Of a stretch of DNA of 64,000 nt, positions 7,493 through 17,099 are shown in pieces. The DNA is from Planctomycetota bacterium. GTDB lineage: Bacteria; Planctomycetota; Planctomycetia; Pirellulales; Pirellulaceae. The translations under genes were made by a program, and so were the position numbers. The stretch is from positions 1 through 64,000 of the forward strand of contig CAUJHS010000084.1 of NCBI GenBank assembly GCA_963204915.1. The letters are read 5' to 3'. The notes under the pieces were generated by a model, which worked only from the letters and a program-made list of their open reading frames with translations, was not told the origin of the DNA and made no database searches. How positions within the stretch are numbered: position 1 is the first letter of the stretch; each line of letters begins with the position of its first letter.

Positions 7493-10147
7493 CTACGTTT
7501 CGGTCGATTGCGTTTGTCGGCCGCGTTCGGTTCCCATCAAAACCGCCATTTCTAAAAGGAGCATCGCCAGCGCGGCCACAATCATCCACCGCCACCAGTT
7601 TTGTCCATGTAATTGCACGCCCGCGAGACTGACCTCTTCGTTCGGCCCGACCCACTCAAACCAGGGCCCGGCGCGCTCGTCGAAGCGATCTCGCGAAAGC
7701 GGCGTTACTTCCGACTCCTCCGCAGGACCGGCCACGGCCAAAGGCATTTCCCAGCGCGGTCCCACGGCGACCTCGTCGCCAGCACTGGACTCGGCCGGAA
7801 TGGCGGTCAAACGATACAAGCCGCGCGTCAAAGGATGGTCAATCGTTACTCCGCGACGGTCTTGGCCGATGAAGCCGACATCGAGCATTTCCTCGTTCTT
7901 CTCGTCAGGACGCGTCAGCAGCACCGCCACATCACGTTCGGTGGTGGGCAACGGCACGGCGATCCGCTCGACTGTCGAAAAGTTACGCCGCGGCAACGTG
8001 TCTTCGATCATGCCGCGCAGAATGCGATTATAGACCAGGTACGCGTTCGTCAGGTGCATGGTGTTCCAGGCCGAGTACAAACCGGTGGCGACAAACAGCA
8101 CACGACCTCGTCCAATGCGCCGCTCGACCAAAAGCGGCGTTCCGTTGTCCAATCGCGCAAGCACGCGCGGCGCCACACGCTCGGCCTGACGGCGAAGGGC
8201 TGCTTCTTGTTGCGCCGCGTCCTCCGGCGGCGGTTCAACGTCTTCCGCCTCGCCGCCCGAACTCCACGTGAGCCAACTTGGGCCATCGTCCACGGTTTTC
8301 AAATCACTCGGCTTGGCGGGTTCGGCTTGGGCCTCGTTGAGCGATGAACGCTCTAAGGCCGCAGTCATAAGCGGACGGAGCGCCTCTTCGCTCATATCAA
8401 CTTGGACCGTCTTGAAGAACAACGGCTCAGAGTAAAGTTCGATCAGCTCGTCTTCCGACACGCCTGCGAGATGAAAGAACCGCTCGTTCCGGACACTGTC
8501 GAAGGCGATGGACATGGGCTGCAAGCGTTCGGCCGCTTCACTGGGCAGCGCGCCAACGGGCTCAGGTTTCAGTGGTGCGGGAAGTACGCCTTCGCCATTC
8601 AACCAGGCGTCGCGCGTCCAGGCGGAGGGATCGAAGTCGGAGCCGGCGGCAATCACTAGTTGACCGCCTTGCTGCACGTACTCGTGCAGGAGCGACGTCA
8701 TCGCGCCGGCGTCCTCTAAGCCCGCCACCACCGCCAAGCGCGCATCGGCCAGCACCTCTTGCGACAAATCCTCGGGCGTGACGTGCCGGATCTGAATCAA
8801 TTGGCGCTCATCGTCTCCGGCGGCGTCGGGCGCCATCAGCTTGCGCAAGCGTCGCGTCTCACCATAACGGTTGCGCACCGGATCTTCGAGTTGTGAACCG
8901 TATTGATCGACGAAAACCACCGGCAACGCGGCGACCACAGGAACCGCCAGATGCCGGTGGTCGTCGGCGGTTAACCGATCGGGCGGAAGAACGGCTCGCA
9001 CGGTAACTAAGGCGGGACGGCCCGCTTGCGGCGCCGCGGACTCGAAGACGTGCTGAAAAGCGACTTCCCGCGCGCCTTCGCTCGGCTCGAGCGTAACGCC
9101 GCGCGTCGCGACGGCAACGCCGTCGGCCTCCAACGTGACTTGGACTTCTCGCGGCGCGTCTCCTTGATGGCGAATCTGAGCGATGATCGTGGCGGGCGTC
9201 TCCACATCGGCCAGTCCGTCTTGCACCCGAAGCGACTCGATCCACGTGTTTTCCGACGCGTCGTCGGCCACATCCACGATTTGCATGCGCACGTCCTGCG
9301 GGAAGGGCGACTCTTCCCCGGCGCCGGTAAACCCACGCCACAGGTTTTCTTGTTGATCGGTAAAAAAGACAATTCGTTTGGCGAGTCCCGGCGCCGCTTC
9401 ACACGCTTTTTGCGCTGCGATGACCGCCTGGGACATGCTCACCGACCGGTCGGCCAGTTCGATCTGGGCCACGGCTTCGGTTGCGTCATCGAGCGAAGGA
9501 TACGGTGTAACGCTCAGCGGGCGCCGCGAACCGGCCAACGGCACGATCGACGCCTGGCTTCCCGGCGGCAACTTCGCCAGGTACGCTTTGGCGCGCTCTT
9601 GCGCGGTCTCCAGCCGAGAGCCTGTAAGCGACTGATAGCCCATGCTTAGGCTGTTGTCGATCAACACCACCGCGTGCAACGGCTGCGCTCCATCCGGTCG
9701 ACCAGGCACCGCCGGAGCCCGGCTGAGTTGCGTTACCGTAACTCCTGCGGCGACCGCCACGAACGCCGCAACGCCGGTCAGCGCCAGCCATCGAGCCCGA
9801 GGGCGGGACCACACCACGATGCTCACGACCGCAGCGCCAACGGCCGCCAACATGGCGAAGAACGCCGTCAGCCAGGCAAGTTCGACGCCTCGCAGCGCCA
9901 GCGGACGCGCAAGAGCCGCGCCCACCAACAACACGGCCAAGGTGCGCAAGATAAGCAACGCGACATCTCGCAACTCGAGCACGCGACGGTTGCGGCGCAG
10001 CGCCTCGCGCAGGAAGTCCATGGCGGCCCAGTTCACCACCACGTACCGACGACGATTCAGCAGATGAATCAACACGGGACCCAATGCGCATATCGACCCC
10101 GCAATAAAAAACCAAGGACTTGTAAAGAAAGGAAGCAGTTGGGTCAT
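7493..10147 (-). CDS. BatA-type vWA membrane protein
   Basis: 884 residues. The first 80 residues are the BatA (aerotolerance) N-terminal domain: FFTSPWFFIAG, then PVLIHLLNRRR, then a second membrane helix. Two more helices precede a von Willebrand A domain with the metal-binding motif DNSLSMG, at about residue 195. Glutamine-amidotransferase-like beta/alpha sections follow (VFVDQYGSQLEDPVRNRYGE; GGQLVIAAGSDFD), and a final membrane helix lies near the C-terminus. I moved the start to the ATG at 10147 because the BatA domain begins there; the longer frame adds 34 atypical residues. Clusters of this kind usually include a MoxR ATPase and a DUF58 protein, but neither is present next to it here. 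Confidence 0.8.
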   Translation of the reverse strand: MTQLLPFFTSPWFFIAGSICALGPVLIHLLNRRRYVVVNWAAMDFLREALRRNRRVLELRDVALLILRTLAVLLVGAALARPLALRGVELAWLTAFFAMLAAVGAAVVSIVVWSRPRARWLALTGVAAFVAVAAGVTVTQLSRAPAVPGRPDGAQPLHAVVLIDNSLSMGYQSLTGSRLETAQERAKAYLAKLPPGSQASIVPLAGSRRPLSVTPYPSLDDATEAVAQIELADRSVSMSQAVIAAQKACEAAPGLAKRIVFFTDQQENLWRGFTGAGEESPFPQDVRMQIVDVADDASENTWIESLRVQDGLADVETPATIIAQIRHQGDAPREVQVTLEADGVAVATRGVTLEPSEGAREVAFQHVFESAAPQAGRPALVTVRAVLPPDRLTADDHRHLAVPVVAALPVVFVDQYGSQLEDPVRNRYGETRRLRKLMAPDAAGDDERQLIQIRHVTPEDLSQEVLADARLAVVAGLEDAGAMTSLLHEYVQQGGQLVIAAGSDFDPSAWTRDAWLNGEGVLPAPLKPEPVGALPSEAAERLQPMSIAFDSVRNERFFHLAGVSEDELIELYSEPLFFKTVQVDMSEEALRPLMTAALERSSLNEAQAEPAKPSDLKTVDDGPSWLTWSSGGEAEDVEPPPEDAAQQEAALRRQAERVAPRVLARLDNGTPLLVERRIGRGRVLFVATGLYSAWNTMHLTNAYLVYNRILRGMIEDTLPRRNFSTVERIAVPLPTTERDVAVLLTRPDEKNEEMLDVGFIGQDRRGVTIDHPLTRGLYRLTAIPAESSAGDEVAVGPRWEMPLAVAGPAEESEVTPLSRDRFDERAGPWFEWVGPNEEVSLAGVQLHGQNWWRWMIVAALAMLLLEMAVLMGTERGRQTQSTET

Positions 10148-10319
10148 ACGACGGCAGGGGGCGTAGAGCGACAGGGCGCCTCGCGACGAGACAAGCCTTG
10201 CCAGCGGGTCTTTCAGTCTCCGAGCGCCCCAGGCGGGGCGATACGGCAACGAGTGTAATCTCCTCCAGGACGCGCCACGGGCAACGGTTTGGGCCCACGG
10301 CGGGGACGCGGCGAGATGC

Positions 10320-11489
10320 TCATTCGAATCGTTCTTTCAAGCTTTCGATGCGGCCTTCCTGCAGGATGGGGAGGTAACGGTTGGGAATGGCGAGAATAAA
10401 ACATCCGACCGCCGTGCCGAACAGTTCGCCAGGTTTGCCGCCTACGCGTCCGCCGCCGCCTTTGCCGTGGATCTTGGCGCCTTCATCGCGCCATTGGCCG
10501 TGGCGGTTGGGATTCGCGGCGTCCACGATTTGCGAGTGCGTGAGGTAGTCGCGCAAGAGCGGATAGCACTCGTTCCAGTTCTCACCGCTGACTTGATACA
10601 GCGCCTGCCCCACGTAATACAGCGTGTAGGCGTCGAACGGCATGGTTCCGTCGCGCTGCGGGGCCTTGGGCAACAGTTTGATTTGTTCCGTGATGAGCTC
10701 CATGTTCTTGCCAATACGCCAGTCGTCGTACTGGCCAAACTCTTGCAAACAAACCACGCCTGCGGCCGCCATGGCCACGGTGCCTCCGCCGCCTCCCTTG
10801 GTGTAGGTGAATTGGCCGGGTTGGCTTTGCTGGACGCTTTCGGGCGCGTCGCGACGTCCGTCTTGCGGACAATAATGCTCGCGCACGCTTTTGATGGCCA
10901 GGTTGATCACTTCCGGCGGCACGTCCAAACCACTATCGACCGCGCTACGCAAGGCCTTGGCTTGCATGACGGCAAGGCTCAAATCGTGTCCGCGCTGTTG
11001 ACGCCGAGCTTGATAATCCCAGCCGCCGTCTTCACATTGCGTGTTCGAGATCAATCGCAAGGCGCGGTCAAGCGTGTCGTTGAACCGCCGATCGGGGAAC
11101 GTCGACATACCATGCCCCTGTCCCAAGACGAACGTCGCCAGACCGTGGTTGTACATGTCGCGCTGGCCGTTGGCGATATTCAACAAACCCGAGGGCTTGG
11201 CGTTGGTAATCACGTAATCGAGGGCTTTTTGCACATTCTGGCCGTATCTTCCGCGACCGGGGCCGTGTCCCGCGGCCATGAAGGCCAGCGCTCCCATGCC
11301 AACCAACCCCAGATCGTTCGACTCCCAGTTCCCTTGGGCGCCCTGATTGCGGGCCAACCATTCCAGGCCACGATCCAGCGCCTGTTGACTGGCGTCGTTG
11401 ATCTCCCATTCGCCCTCGGCTCGAACCGAGGGTCCCAAAGCCGCGATGCACAGAAACGCGGCGAATCGCATCATCCAGGGCCATCGCAT
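10320..11489 (-). CDS. exported prenyltransferase/squalene-cyclase-like toroid protein
   Basis: 389 residues with a signal peptide (cleavage about residue 24, SVRAEGEW). The rest consists of alpha-alpha toroid repeats of the prenyltransferase/squalene oxidase type (GLVGMGALAFMAAG; HGLATFVLGQGHG; CEDGGWDYQ; TVAMAAAGVVCLQEFG). The DXDD acid motif of squalene-hopene cyclases is not seen, so a cyclase activity is unlikely; in planctomycetes such exported toroids are common next to Bat/vWA genes and their role is unknown. It is the first gene of the minus-strand run and lies 172 nt upstream of the BatA-like gene. Confidence 0.7.
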   Translation of the reverse strand: MRWPWMMRFAAFLCIAALGPSVRAEGEWEINDASQQALDRGLEWLARNQGAQGNWESNDLGLVGMGALAFMAAGHGPGRGRYGQNVQKALDYVITNAKPSGLLNIANGQRDMYNHGLATFVLGQGHGMSTFPDRRFNDTLDRALRLISNTQCEDGGWDYQARRQQRGHDLSLAVMQAKALRSAVDSGLDVPPEVINLAIKSVREHYCPQDGRRDAPESVQQSQPGQFTYTKGGGGGTVAMAAAGVVCLQEFGQYDDWRIGKNMELITEQIKLLPKAPQRDGTMPFDAYTLYYVGQALYQVSGENWNECYPLLRDYLTHSQIVDAANPNRHGQWRDEGAKIHGKGGGGRVGGKPGELFGTAVGCFILAIPNRYLPILQEGRIESLKERFE

Positions 11490-12185
11490 TACACATCACT
11501 CTCAGCGACGGGGGAATGGCAACAAAACTTCCTTGCTGCGGCAACACGCGAGCGTTCCTCCGTGAGCGAAGGAAGACGGCGTCGCAACGTAGGGGCCAAG
11601 TTTTTTTAAAGCACAGTACGGCGCCGGGCAAGAACCACAGCATACTCCAGCCAAACCGCGAAAAACAGCATGGCGCGGCCGGCGCAGCAACGGCGCGACA
11701 ATCTTGCACGCCGGACAAGGCGAATACGAACAGGACTCGCCGCTCGGTCAAGGTCGTTTATGAAGGAGCCGCCACGCACAAGCGTACGGTACCTGCTCCA
11801 TCGACCAAGCGAACCTGGGTTGGCCGCAGCGCCTGGACTCGCCGCAGCGCAGAATTGCCGCAGATTGCAAAAGCACCGCGACTCGCAGCTCAAGAAACTT
11901 GACAGCAGCGGAGTAAGACGCCACAATCACCACACCTAGTCATTAAATCGAGCGAAACTCTGGTCTTGAGTTGGTGCTTAATACGAAAGCTCGTCACTTT
12001 CCCTTTCGGCGGTGCGAGCTTTAGGTCTTTTCGTCTGTCGTTCAAACAACCTTCAAGGCAGTCAACTGAGTCTCTTTCCCCAATCGGGGTGACAAAGCGT
12101 TCTGCTGTTTTTTGCCTCAACTGGGCTTGTTCATTGCGAACGGGTCTGGCGAGGTCCGTATTTTGCGCCATCATCGAGGTGTTTC
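11490..12185. other. divergent intergenic region
   Basis: Nearly 700 bp between the minus-strand toroid gene and the plus-strand pseudopilin-like gene. Frames of up to 128 codons exist on both strands but have no family signature or signal peptide and overlap each other, so I do not call them. The part nearest the downstream gene is richer in A+T and holds a strong hairpin, listed separately. The promoters of both flanking genes must lie here, but I cannot place a convincing -35/-10 pair. Confidence 0.6.
11986..12022 (+). promoter_or_regulatory. bulged stem-loop in leader of pseudopilin-like gene
   Basis: AAAGCTCG-T-CAC at 11986-11997 pairs with GTG-CGAGCTTT at 12012-12022, giving 11 base pairs with one bulged T and a 14-nt loop. 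It is about 160 nt upstream of the DUF1559 start and is followed by AGGTCTTTT. Possible roles are a 5' regulatory element or the end of a small transcript; no known riboswitch class is recognised. Confidence 0.4.
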
Positions 12186-13280
12186 ATGAGCGTGTCGAAG
12201 CGTCGTGCGTTTACGTTGGTTGAACTTTTGGTGGTCATTGCCATCATTGGTGTTTTGGTCGCGCTCTTGCTCCCCGCGGTTCAGGCGGCGCGTGAGGCGG
12301 CCCGCAGAATGAGTTGCGGCAACAATTTGAAGCAAATCGCGCTGGGCCTGCACAACTATCATGACGTCCACAAAACCTTTCCGCCGGACGCCATTTGGCA
12401 CGGCAACCGTCGCGGAACCACCGCTACCATGGGCGACCAACGGAACTACACGTGGATTACGCTGCTTCTTCCGTTTATTGAACAGTCGGCGCTCCATAGC
12501 CAAATCAACTTCAACCTGCCCGCACTGAACGAGTTTGACCGCATTCAGGTTGACGGCGAACCGGCTCGCGGACTCATGCTCGAAGTGCTGCAATGTCCGT
12601 CGGATTTCTACTGGGATCAGGCGCCTCGCGGGTTCGGAACCACTTCGTACGCGGGGAACGGCGGCTGGGATCATCATCGCCGCAAGCATGGCGATATTGC
12701 CCGGGCCGGCGTGTTTCCCTTGTACGACCCGGTGAGAATTTCGGACATTACCGACGGCACGACCAATACCTTTATGCTATCGGAAACCACGACGCGCGGT
12801 TACGTCAGACCGACGATGACGCCTCCAGTACATCGCATGCACGGAGGAGCCGGGCGGCTTCGCAGCACCACTCAATCCGTTACTCGATCTGCGTTTGTCG
12901 CTACGGCAGCGTGGAGTGGCTGGAACCACGCCTGGGTGTTGTTGGAAAACAAAGGCACCATCCTCACCGCCGACGGCGTGGGTGCTCCCATCTGGGACAA
13001 ATACGGCAGCCCCAATCACGTTGTCCTCCCGTTGTGGTGGTGGCATCATACGATCAATAACGATTGGGTTGGCCCCGGCAGCATGCACCCCGGCGGCGCC
13101 CAATTCGCCTTGGCCGATGCGTCCGTACGGTTCGTTCCGGAAACCATTAGCACGGGACAGGCTCAAAACACGCCGCCCGGCGCAGCAGAAAACGAAAACC
13201 TGGGTTGGAACGGCAACGTGTGGGCCGCGCTGCACAACATTAGCGGTCATGCGAACGATACCGCCGTTCAATTGCCTTAA
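12186..13280 (+). CDS. DUF1559 pseudopilin-like protein
   Basis: 364 residues. The N-terminus has the type IV/type II pseudopilin processing site and hydrophobic helix (AFTLVELLVVIAIIGVLVAL, residues 8-27), then the family's REAARRMSC and NNLKQIALGLHNYHD segments. The C-terminal HPGGAQFALADASVRF corresponds to the HX9DG signature. Residue -1 of the cleavage site is Ala, where Gly is usual and is present in the second copy at 40193-41113. Such proteins are thought to be exported and membrane-anchored through the prepilin helix; their role is unknown. A GAGG lies about 6 nt before the ATG. The small lipoprotein gene follows after 30 nt, a pairing repeated at 40193-41688. Confidence 0.88.
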   Translation: MSVSKRRAFTLVELLVVIAIIGVLVALLLPAVQAAREAARRMSCGNNLKQIALGLHNYHDVHKTFPPDAIWHGNRRGTTATMGDQRNYTWITLLLPFIEQSALHSQINFNLPALNEFDRIQVDGEPARGLMLEVLQCPSDFYWDQAPRGFGTTSYAGNGGWDHHRRKHGDIARAGVFPLYDPVRISDITDGTTNTFMLSETTTRGYVRPTMTPPVHRMHGGAGRLRSTTQSVTRSAFVATAAWSGWNHAWVLLENKGTILTADGVGAPIWDKYGSPNHVVLPLWWWHHTINNDWVGPGSMHPGGAQFALADASVRFVPETISTGQAQNTPPGAAENENLGWNGNVWAALHNISGHANDTAVQLP

Positions 13281-13310
13281 TCTCTAGACGTAAAGGTTGT
13301 TGTTGAAGCT

Positions 13311-13493
13311 ATGACGAGAAAACTTTCCGTAATTTTAATCTTTGCCCTGACCCTGCTGGTGCAGGCAGGATGCGGTTCTGGTCCAGGCGAAGGAACGGAT
13401 CAGGAAGCGCAACAAAGCATGGACGACATCATGTCGTCTGACACGATGCAAGGCGCTAGTTCCACCTCGGGCGCCTCAACGGCAGGCCCCTAA
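13311..13493 (+). CDS. small lipoprotein
   Basis: 60 residues: a signal peptide with a lipobox-like LVQAGC (Cys20) and then a short polar, Gly/Ser/Thr-rich tail with no fold recognisable. It should be a lipid-anchored peptide of about 41 residues after processing. It starts 30 nt behind the DUF1559 gene and is closed by a strong terminator, so the two are almost surely one transcript. Confidence 0.7.
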   Translation: MTRKLSVILIFALTLLVQAGCGSGPGEGTDQEAQQSMDDIMSSDTMQGASSTSGASTAGP

Positions 13494-13515
13494 CTGAACC
13501 GTTGCGCATTTCGAG

Positions 13516-13549
13516 AACGGCGTCGCTTCATCCCCGGCGCCGTTTTTTA
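13516..13549 (+). terminator. intrinsic terminator
   Basis: AACGGCG at 13516-13522 pairs with CGCCGTT at 13538-13544, and six T residues follow. It ends the DUF1559-lipoprotein transcript just before the convergent sulfatase gene. Confidence 0.85.
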
Positions 13550-13631
13550 TTGGAGCGGTCTATTTTCCCCGTAGCCCTAAGGTCCGCGGTCGGCGCCTGG
13601 GGCGAGGTTATCGCCCTCAAACCGCAACGGA

Positions 13632-15128
13632 CTAACGAATCTTCTGATCCGGCAAGGCCTGCTTGATGCCTTCGTCCAGCGGCATCTTGTCGGGCGATGC
13701 TCCCGTCGCGCGAAGTAGGCGTTGAAGCTCCGCATCCAGCCGAGCGACATGCGCGGCATATCTTGGATCAGCCGCCAGATTCGTGCTTTCGGTTGGATCC
13801 AATACCAGGTTGAACAGATCCGCCTTATGACGATCCGGCCCGCCGTCGCCGTGGGGGTAACGAATGTACTTCCATTCCGACGTGCGCACCGCGCGCACAT
13901 TGGGAGTATACGGAAACTGCTTCTCGTAATTGTAGTGATACAAGAAGCTGGTGCGCCATTGCGGGTCGGACTCTCCCTGCGCTAACTTCTTCCAAGAGCG
14001 TCCGTGTGTCTTGGGCAGCGGCGGCGCGCCGCACACCTCAAGAATCGTGGGAGCGAAATCGACCGTCAATGTCATTTGCTCCACCACGCGCGGCTTGTCG
14101 GGAGGCGTCAGTCCAGGGTAGCGCGCCACCAGCGGCACGCGAATACTTGGCTCGTGCGCCGTGCGTTTGTCAATCATGCCGTGTTCGCCGTTGAGCAAAC
14201 CGTTGTCCGCCGTAAACATAATGAGCGTGTTGTCCAATTGGCCTGACTTGGCCAGGAAGTCGTAAAGTCGGCCGACACTGTCGTCCACCGAGAGAATCGT
14301 CCCCCAATAGCTGCGCACCATCGCGGCAAAATCGCGCACGGCTTCCGGCGATCGATCGGGCCACTTCTTACGGTAGTCAAACAAGGGACCGTAGATGCCG
14401 TGCCACGTATCGAGCCGTTCGCGGTACCAAGGCGCGTTGTCGTCCAAATGAAACGCGCTGGCCGGGTAGGGAACATTCACATGGTCAAAGGCATGCTCGT
14501 ACTTTTCTTCGGGGAAATAGAACGAGTGCGGCGCCTTGTGGCCCACAATCAAAGCCCACGGCTTATCACCACTCCGTTGACGGAGCCATTCTTCCGCCAG
14601 ATCGGTCACCACGGTGGTGTAATACCCGGGAACCACGCGCGACTCGCCGCCGTGAAACCGAAACTCGGTATCAAAATACTTCCCCTGGCCTTTGTGCGTC
14701 ACAAAGTAATCGAAACCTGGGCGCGCGTCGTCATTCTCCTCGCCCATGTGATACTTGCCAATGTACGCCGTTTCGTAGCCGTGCGATTGCAAGGAGCGCG
14801 GCCAGGAGGGCAACTCGTTCGGATACTCCGTGAAGTTGTCGGACACGCCATGGGCATGGGCGTAGAGTCCCGACAAGATAGACGCCCGACTGGGGGAGCA
14901 CAGCGAGGTGGTGCAAAAGTGATTGGGAAAGTACACCCCTTCCCGCCCCAACCGGTCAATTTGCGGCGTGGCGATCACCGCCGCAGGATTCATACTAACG
15001 CAGTCCCAGCGCTGATCGTCCGTCAAAATGAAGAGCACGTTCGGACGTTCCGCCGCGGAAACCGCCGTCGCCCCAAAATTGGCCAGTAGTATCCACGTCG
15101 CCACGATCACGAACGTCAGGACTCGCAT
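13632..15128 (-). CDS. exported sulfatase
   Basis: 498 residues. After a signal peptide (cleavage about residue 26) come [11 protein letters not shown] (metal-binding Asp pair) and the sulfatase signature CSPSR at residues 77-81, whose Cys is converted to formylglycine in active enzymes. Later elements typical of the family are present: [26 protein letters not shown], and a C-terminal [16 protein letters not shown]. It should hydrolyse sulfate esters of polysaccharides or other sulfated compounds outside the cytoplasm; the substrate cannot be told. The ATG at 15128 is preferred over 15134 because AGGAG is then 8 nt upstream. No sulfatase-maturation gene is in the window. Confidence 0.92.
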   Translation of the reverse strand: MRVLTFVIVATWILLANFGATAVSAAERPNVLFILTDDQRWDCVSMNPAAVIATPQIDRLGREGVYFPNHFCTTSLCSPSRASILSGLYAHAHGVSDNFTEYPNELPSWPRSLQSHGYETAYIGKYHMGEENDDARPGFDYFVTHKGQGKYFDTEFRFHGGESRVVPGYYTTVVTDLAEEWLRQRSGDKPWALIVGHKAPHSFYFPEEKYEHAFDHVNVPYPASAFHLDDNAPWYRERLDTWHGIYGPLFDYRKKWPDRSPEAVRDFAAMVRSYWGTILSVDDSVGRLYDFLAKSGQLDNTLIMFTADNGLLNGEHGMIDKRTAHEPSIRVPLVARYPGLTPPDKPRVVEQMTLTVDFAPTILEVCGAPPLPKTHGRSWKKLAQGESDPQWRTSFLYHYNYEKQFPYTPNVRAVRTSEWKYIRYPHGDGGPDRHKADLFNLVLDPTESTNLAADPRYAAHVARLDAELQRLLRATGASPDKMPLDEGIKQALPDQKIR

Positions 15129-15322
15129 CGTCATTGCTCCTGGGGGTCGGGTCGCATCGCCTGCGTGTTGCGATCTTACCAAGCCGCAATGCGCACCGTC
15201 TACCGTGCCGTGCGTGACTCAACGAAAAGCAACAGGAGGCCGTCGAGACGAATGCGAAAGACAGGGCAATGTCTCTCGGATTCACTCAACGGCCTCCTGG
15301 TCCCGTTTTGGCCGGCAGGCGC

Positions 15323-16978
15323 TTACAAACAGCGCATGAACGCGACGAGGTCGATCTTTTCCTGTTCGTTCAACTTGAGTTCGAGCACCAGGTTGAAAAA
15401 CTCGACCGTGTCTTCCAGCGTCAAACAACGACCGTCGTGCAGGTAGGGCGGACTGTCTTTGATCCCCCGTAACGTGAACGACTTGATAGGCCCATCGCCC
15501 GGCTCATCTTGGAAGAATCGCTCTAAGTGAAGATCATGCATTTGATGATCGAGGTAGAACGGGGCCGGGTGACACACGGAACATTGCGCTTTACCAAAGA
15601 ACAGTTTCTCACCGTTCAGCTCGCTCTCGGTCGCCTTGTTGGGGTCGAGCCGTCCTAAGACGTTGAGCTTTGGCGCCGGCGGGAAGTCTAACATGTTTTG
15701 CACTTGCGCCATGTGAGGAATCACGCTGCGCGGCAGTTCCACGAATCCCTTTTTCATCGCGTGAATCGGGTCGCCGTTGAAGTACGCCGTACGCTGTTCG
15801 AATTCCGTAAAGTCCTCGACTGACCGCAAGCTCCGCTTCGAGCCGTGAATCTGCTGATTGAACATGCCTCGCAGGCTGGTCGTGTCCAGGCGGAAACGGC
15901 GTTCCTGCGGGCGAATGTCCGGGCTGAGGTGAAACTGGCCCGTGGTATGGCCGTTCACGTGGCAATCAAAACACGCCACGCCCAAACTGGGCTGCACGGT
16001 CTTACGATCATCGGTGGCGTTAAACTCCTCCTGGGGCAATGGAGTGAGCAAGAGTCGCAGTCCTTCCAACTGCACCGGGGTCAGCAGGTCTTTGAACAAA
16101 CGATGAAAGTTGTTGATCGACACCACTTCGCCCCGCGAGACGTCGCCCAACTCCGGACGATTCGACAAAAAGATCGCGGGGGGGAACTCGGGTAAGAACG
16201 CTTCGGGCAAGTCGAAGTCCACATCGAACCGCTGTAGCCGCGGGAATTGCTCAATCTGCATGGCGGGAAAAACTTGTCCGCCGTTGGTGTGCAAAGGATG
16301 CGGCAACGACGGATATGGAAACACGCCGCGCTCACGAATTTGTTCGGGCGTCATGGCGCCAAGGGCTTCCCAAGTCAGGCCGTCGGCGAGCCGTGCTGTG
16401 GGACCAACGCACAACGGCTTGCCACGCGACATTTTCGCTTCCGGATCGAGCTTCGGCTCGAGATGGTATCGCGTTTCCAACAATTCGCGTTGTTTGGCCA
16501 TGACCATCGGCTTGGCCTCGATCTCTTTCTCCATGATCTCGCGAGCAGGCGTCATCGGCTCGTCGGAATTCAACGGATCGCGATACAAGTCGAATCCTGT
16601 GATCTTGCCTTCCTTGGGCTGATCTTTCAGAGCAGGTGAAACCGACGCCGCGTTCTGCGGGGCGAACTTTTCCGGTTGGTCCTGGTCCTGCGACTGTTGC
16701 TCCGGTCGTTTTGGCTCCACTTTGCGTGGAGTTTGCACATCCTGCACCGCGTCAGGCAAGGGGGCGCGCTGGGCCTGGGCGGGTTGCCGGGCTTGTCCTG
16801 CCGTCTTGGGTTGGGCTGCTTGGGGCTGCTGCCGAGCCGAAGACGACGACTGCCCTTCCGTACGTCGTGCGGGATTCTGTCCTTGACTGTAAGCGATTTG
16901 ACCAGCACACACCGCCAAAGCCAAACCTGCGACCGCCAGGACCGGCGGCGCAACCTTCGCAAACCAGTGGGTACGCAT
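15323..16978 (-). CDS. di-haem cytochrome c peroxidase-like protein
   Basis: 551 residues. A signal peptide (about 1-31) is followed by a Gln/Ala/Pro-rich low-complexity stretch to about residue 110 and then a c-type cytochrome region with two haem motifs: CFDCH near residue 337 and CSVCH near 464. The C-terminal LRGIKDSPPYLHDGRCLTLE and EQEKIDLVAFMRCL are typical of MauG/di-haem peroxidase relatives. It is expected outside the cytoplasmic membrane and could reduce peroxide or pass electrons; substrate unknown. The ATG at 16978 has GGAG 8-9 nt upstream, so the longer frame that overlaps the antiporter gene is not used. Confidence 0.82.
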   Translation of the reverse strand: MRTHWFAKVAPPVLAVAGLALAVCAGQIAYSQGQNPARRTEGQSSSSARQQPQAAQPKTAGQARQPAQAQRAPLPDAVQDVQTPRKVEPKRPEQQSQDQDQPEKFAPQNAASVSPALKDQPKEGKITGFDLYRDPLNSDEPMTPAREIMEKEIEAKPMVMAKQRELLETRYHLEPKLDPEAKMSRGKPLCVGPTARLADGLTWEALGAMTPEQIRERGVFPYPSLPHPLHTNGGQVFPAMQIEQFPRLQRFDVDFDLPEAFLPEFPPAIFLSNRPELGDVSRGEVVSINNFHRLFKDLLTPVQLEGLRLLLTPLPQEEFNATDDRKTVQPSLGVACFDCHVNGHTTGQFHLSPDIRPQERRFRLDTTSLRGMFNQQIHGSKRSLRSVEDFTEFEQRTAYFNGDPIHAMKKGFVELPRSVIPHMAQVQNMLDFPPAPKLNVLGRLDPNKATESELNGEKLFFGKAQCSVCHPAPFYLDHQMHDLHLERFFQDEPGDGPIKSFTLRGIKDSPPYLHDGRCLTLEDTVEFFNLVLELKLNEQEKIDLVAFMRCL

Positions 16979-17099
16979 CGTTGAAGCTCCTATCCAGAGG
17001 GAGCCCAACTTCACAGCAAGTTCTATGCCCGCGAAAAGATTGTTGCGGCGACGCCGCAGAAGGCTTGGAATCTTGGCCGTCGTTCGTTTTCCACGATGT

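Noticed and set aside
11516..11926. Overlapping frames of up to 128 codons on both strands
   Set aside because: Arg/Ser/Thr-rich, mutually overlapping and without family marks; typical of G+C-rich non-coding DNA.
12171..12689. 172-codon minus-strand frame over the DUF1559 gene
   Set aside because: It is antisense to a clearly recognised pseudopilin-like gene.
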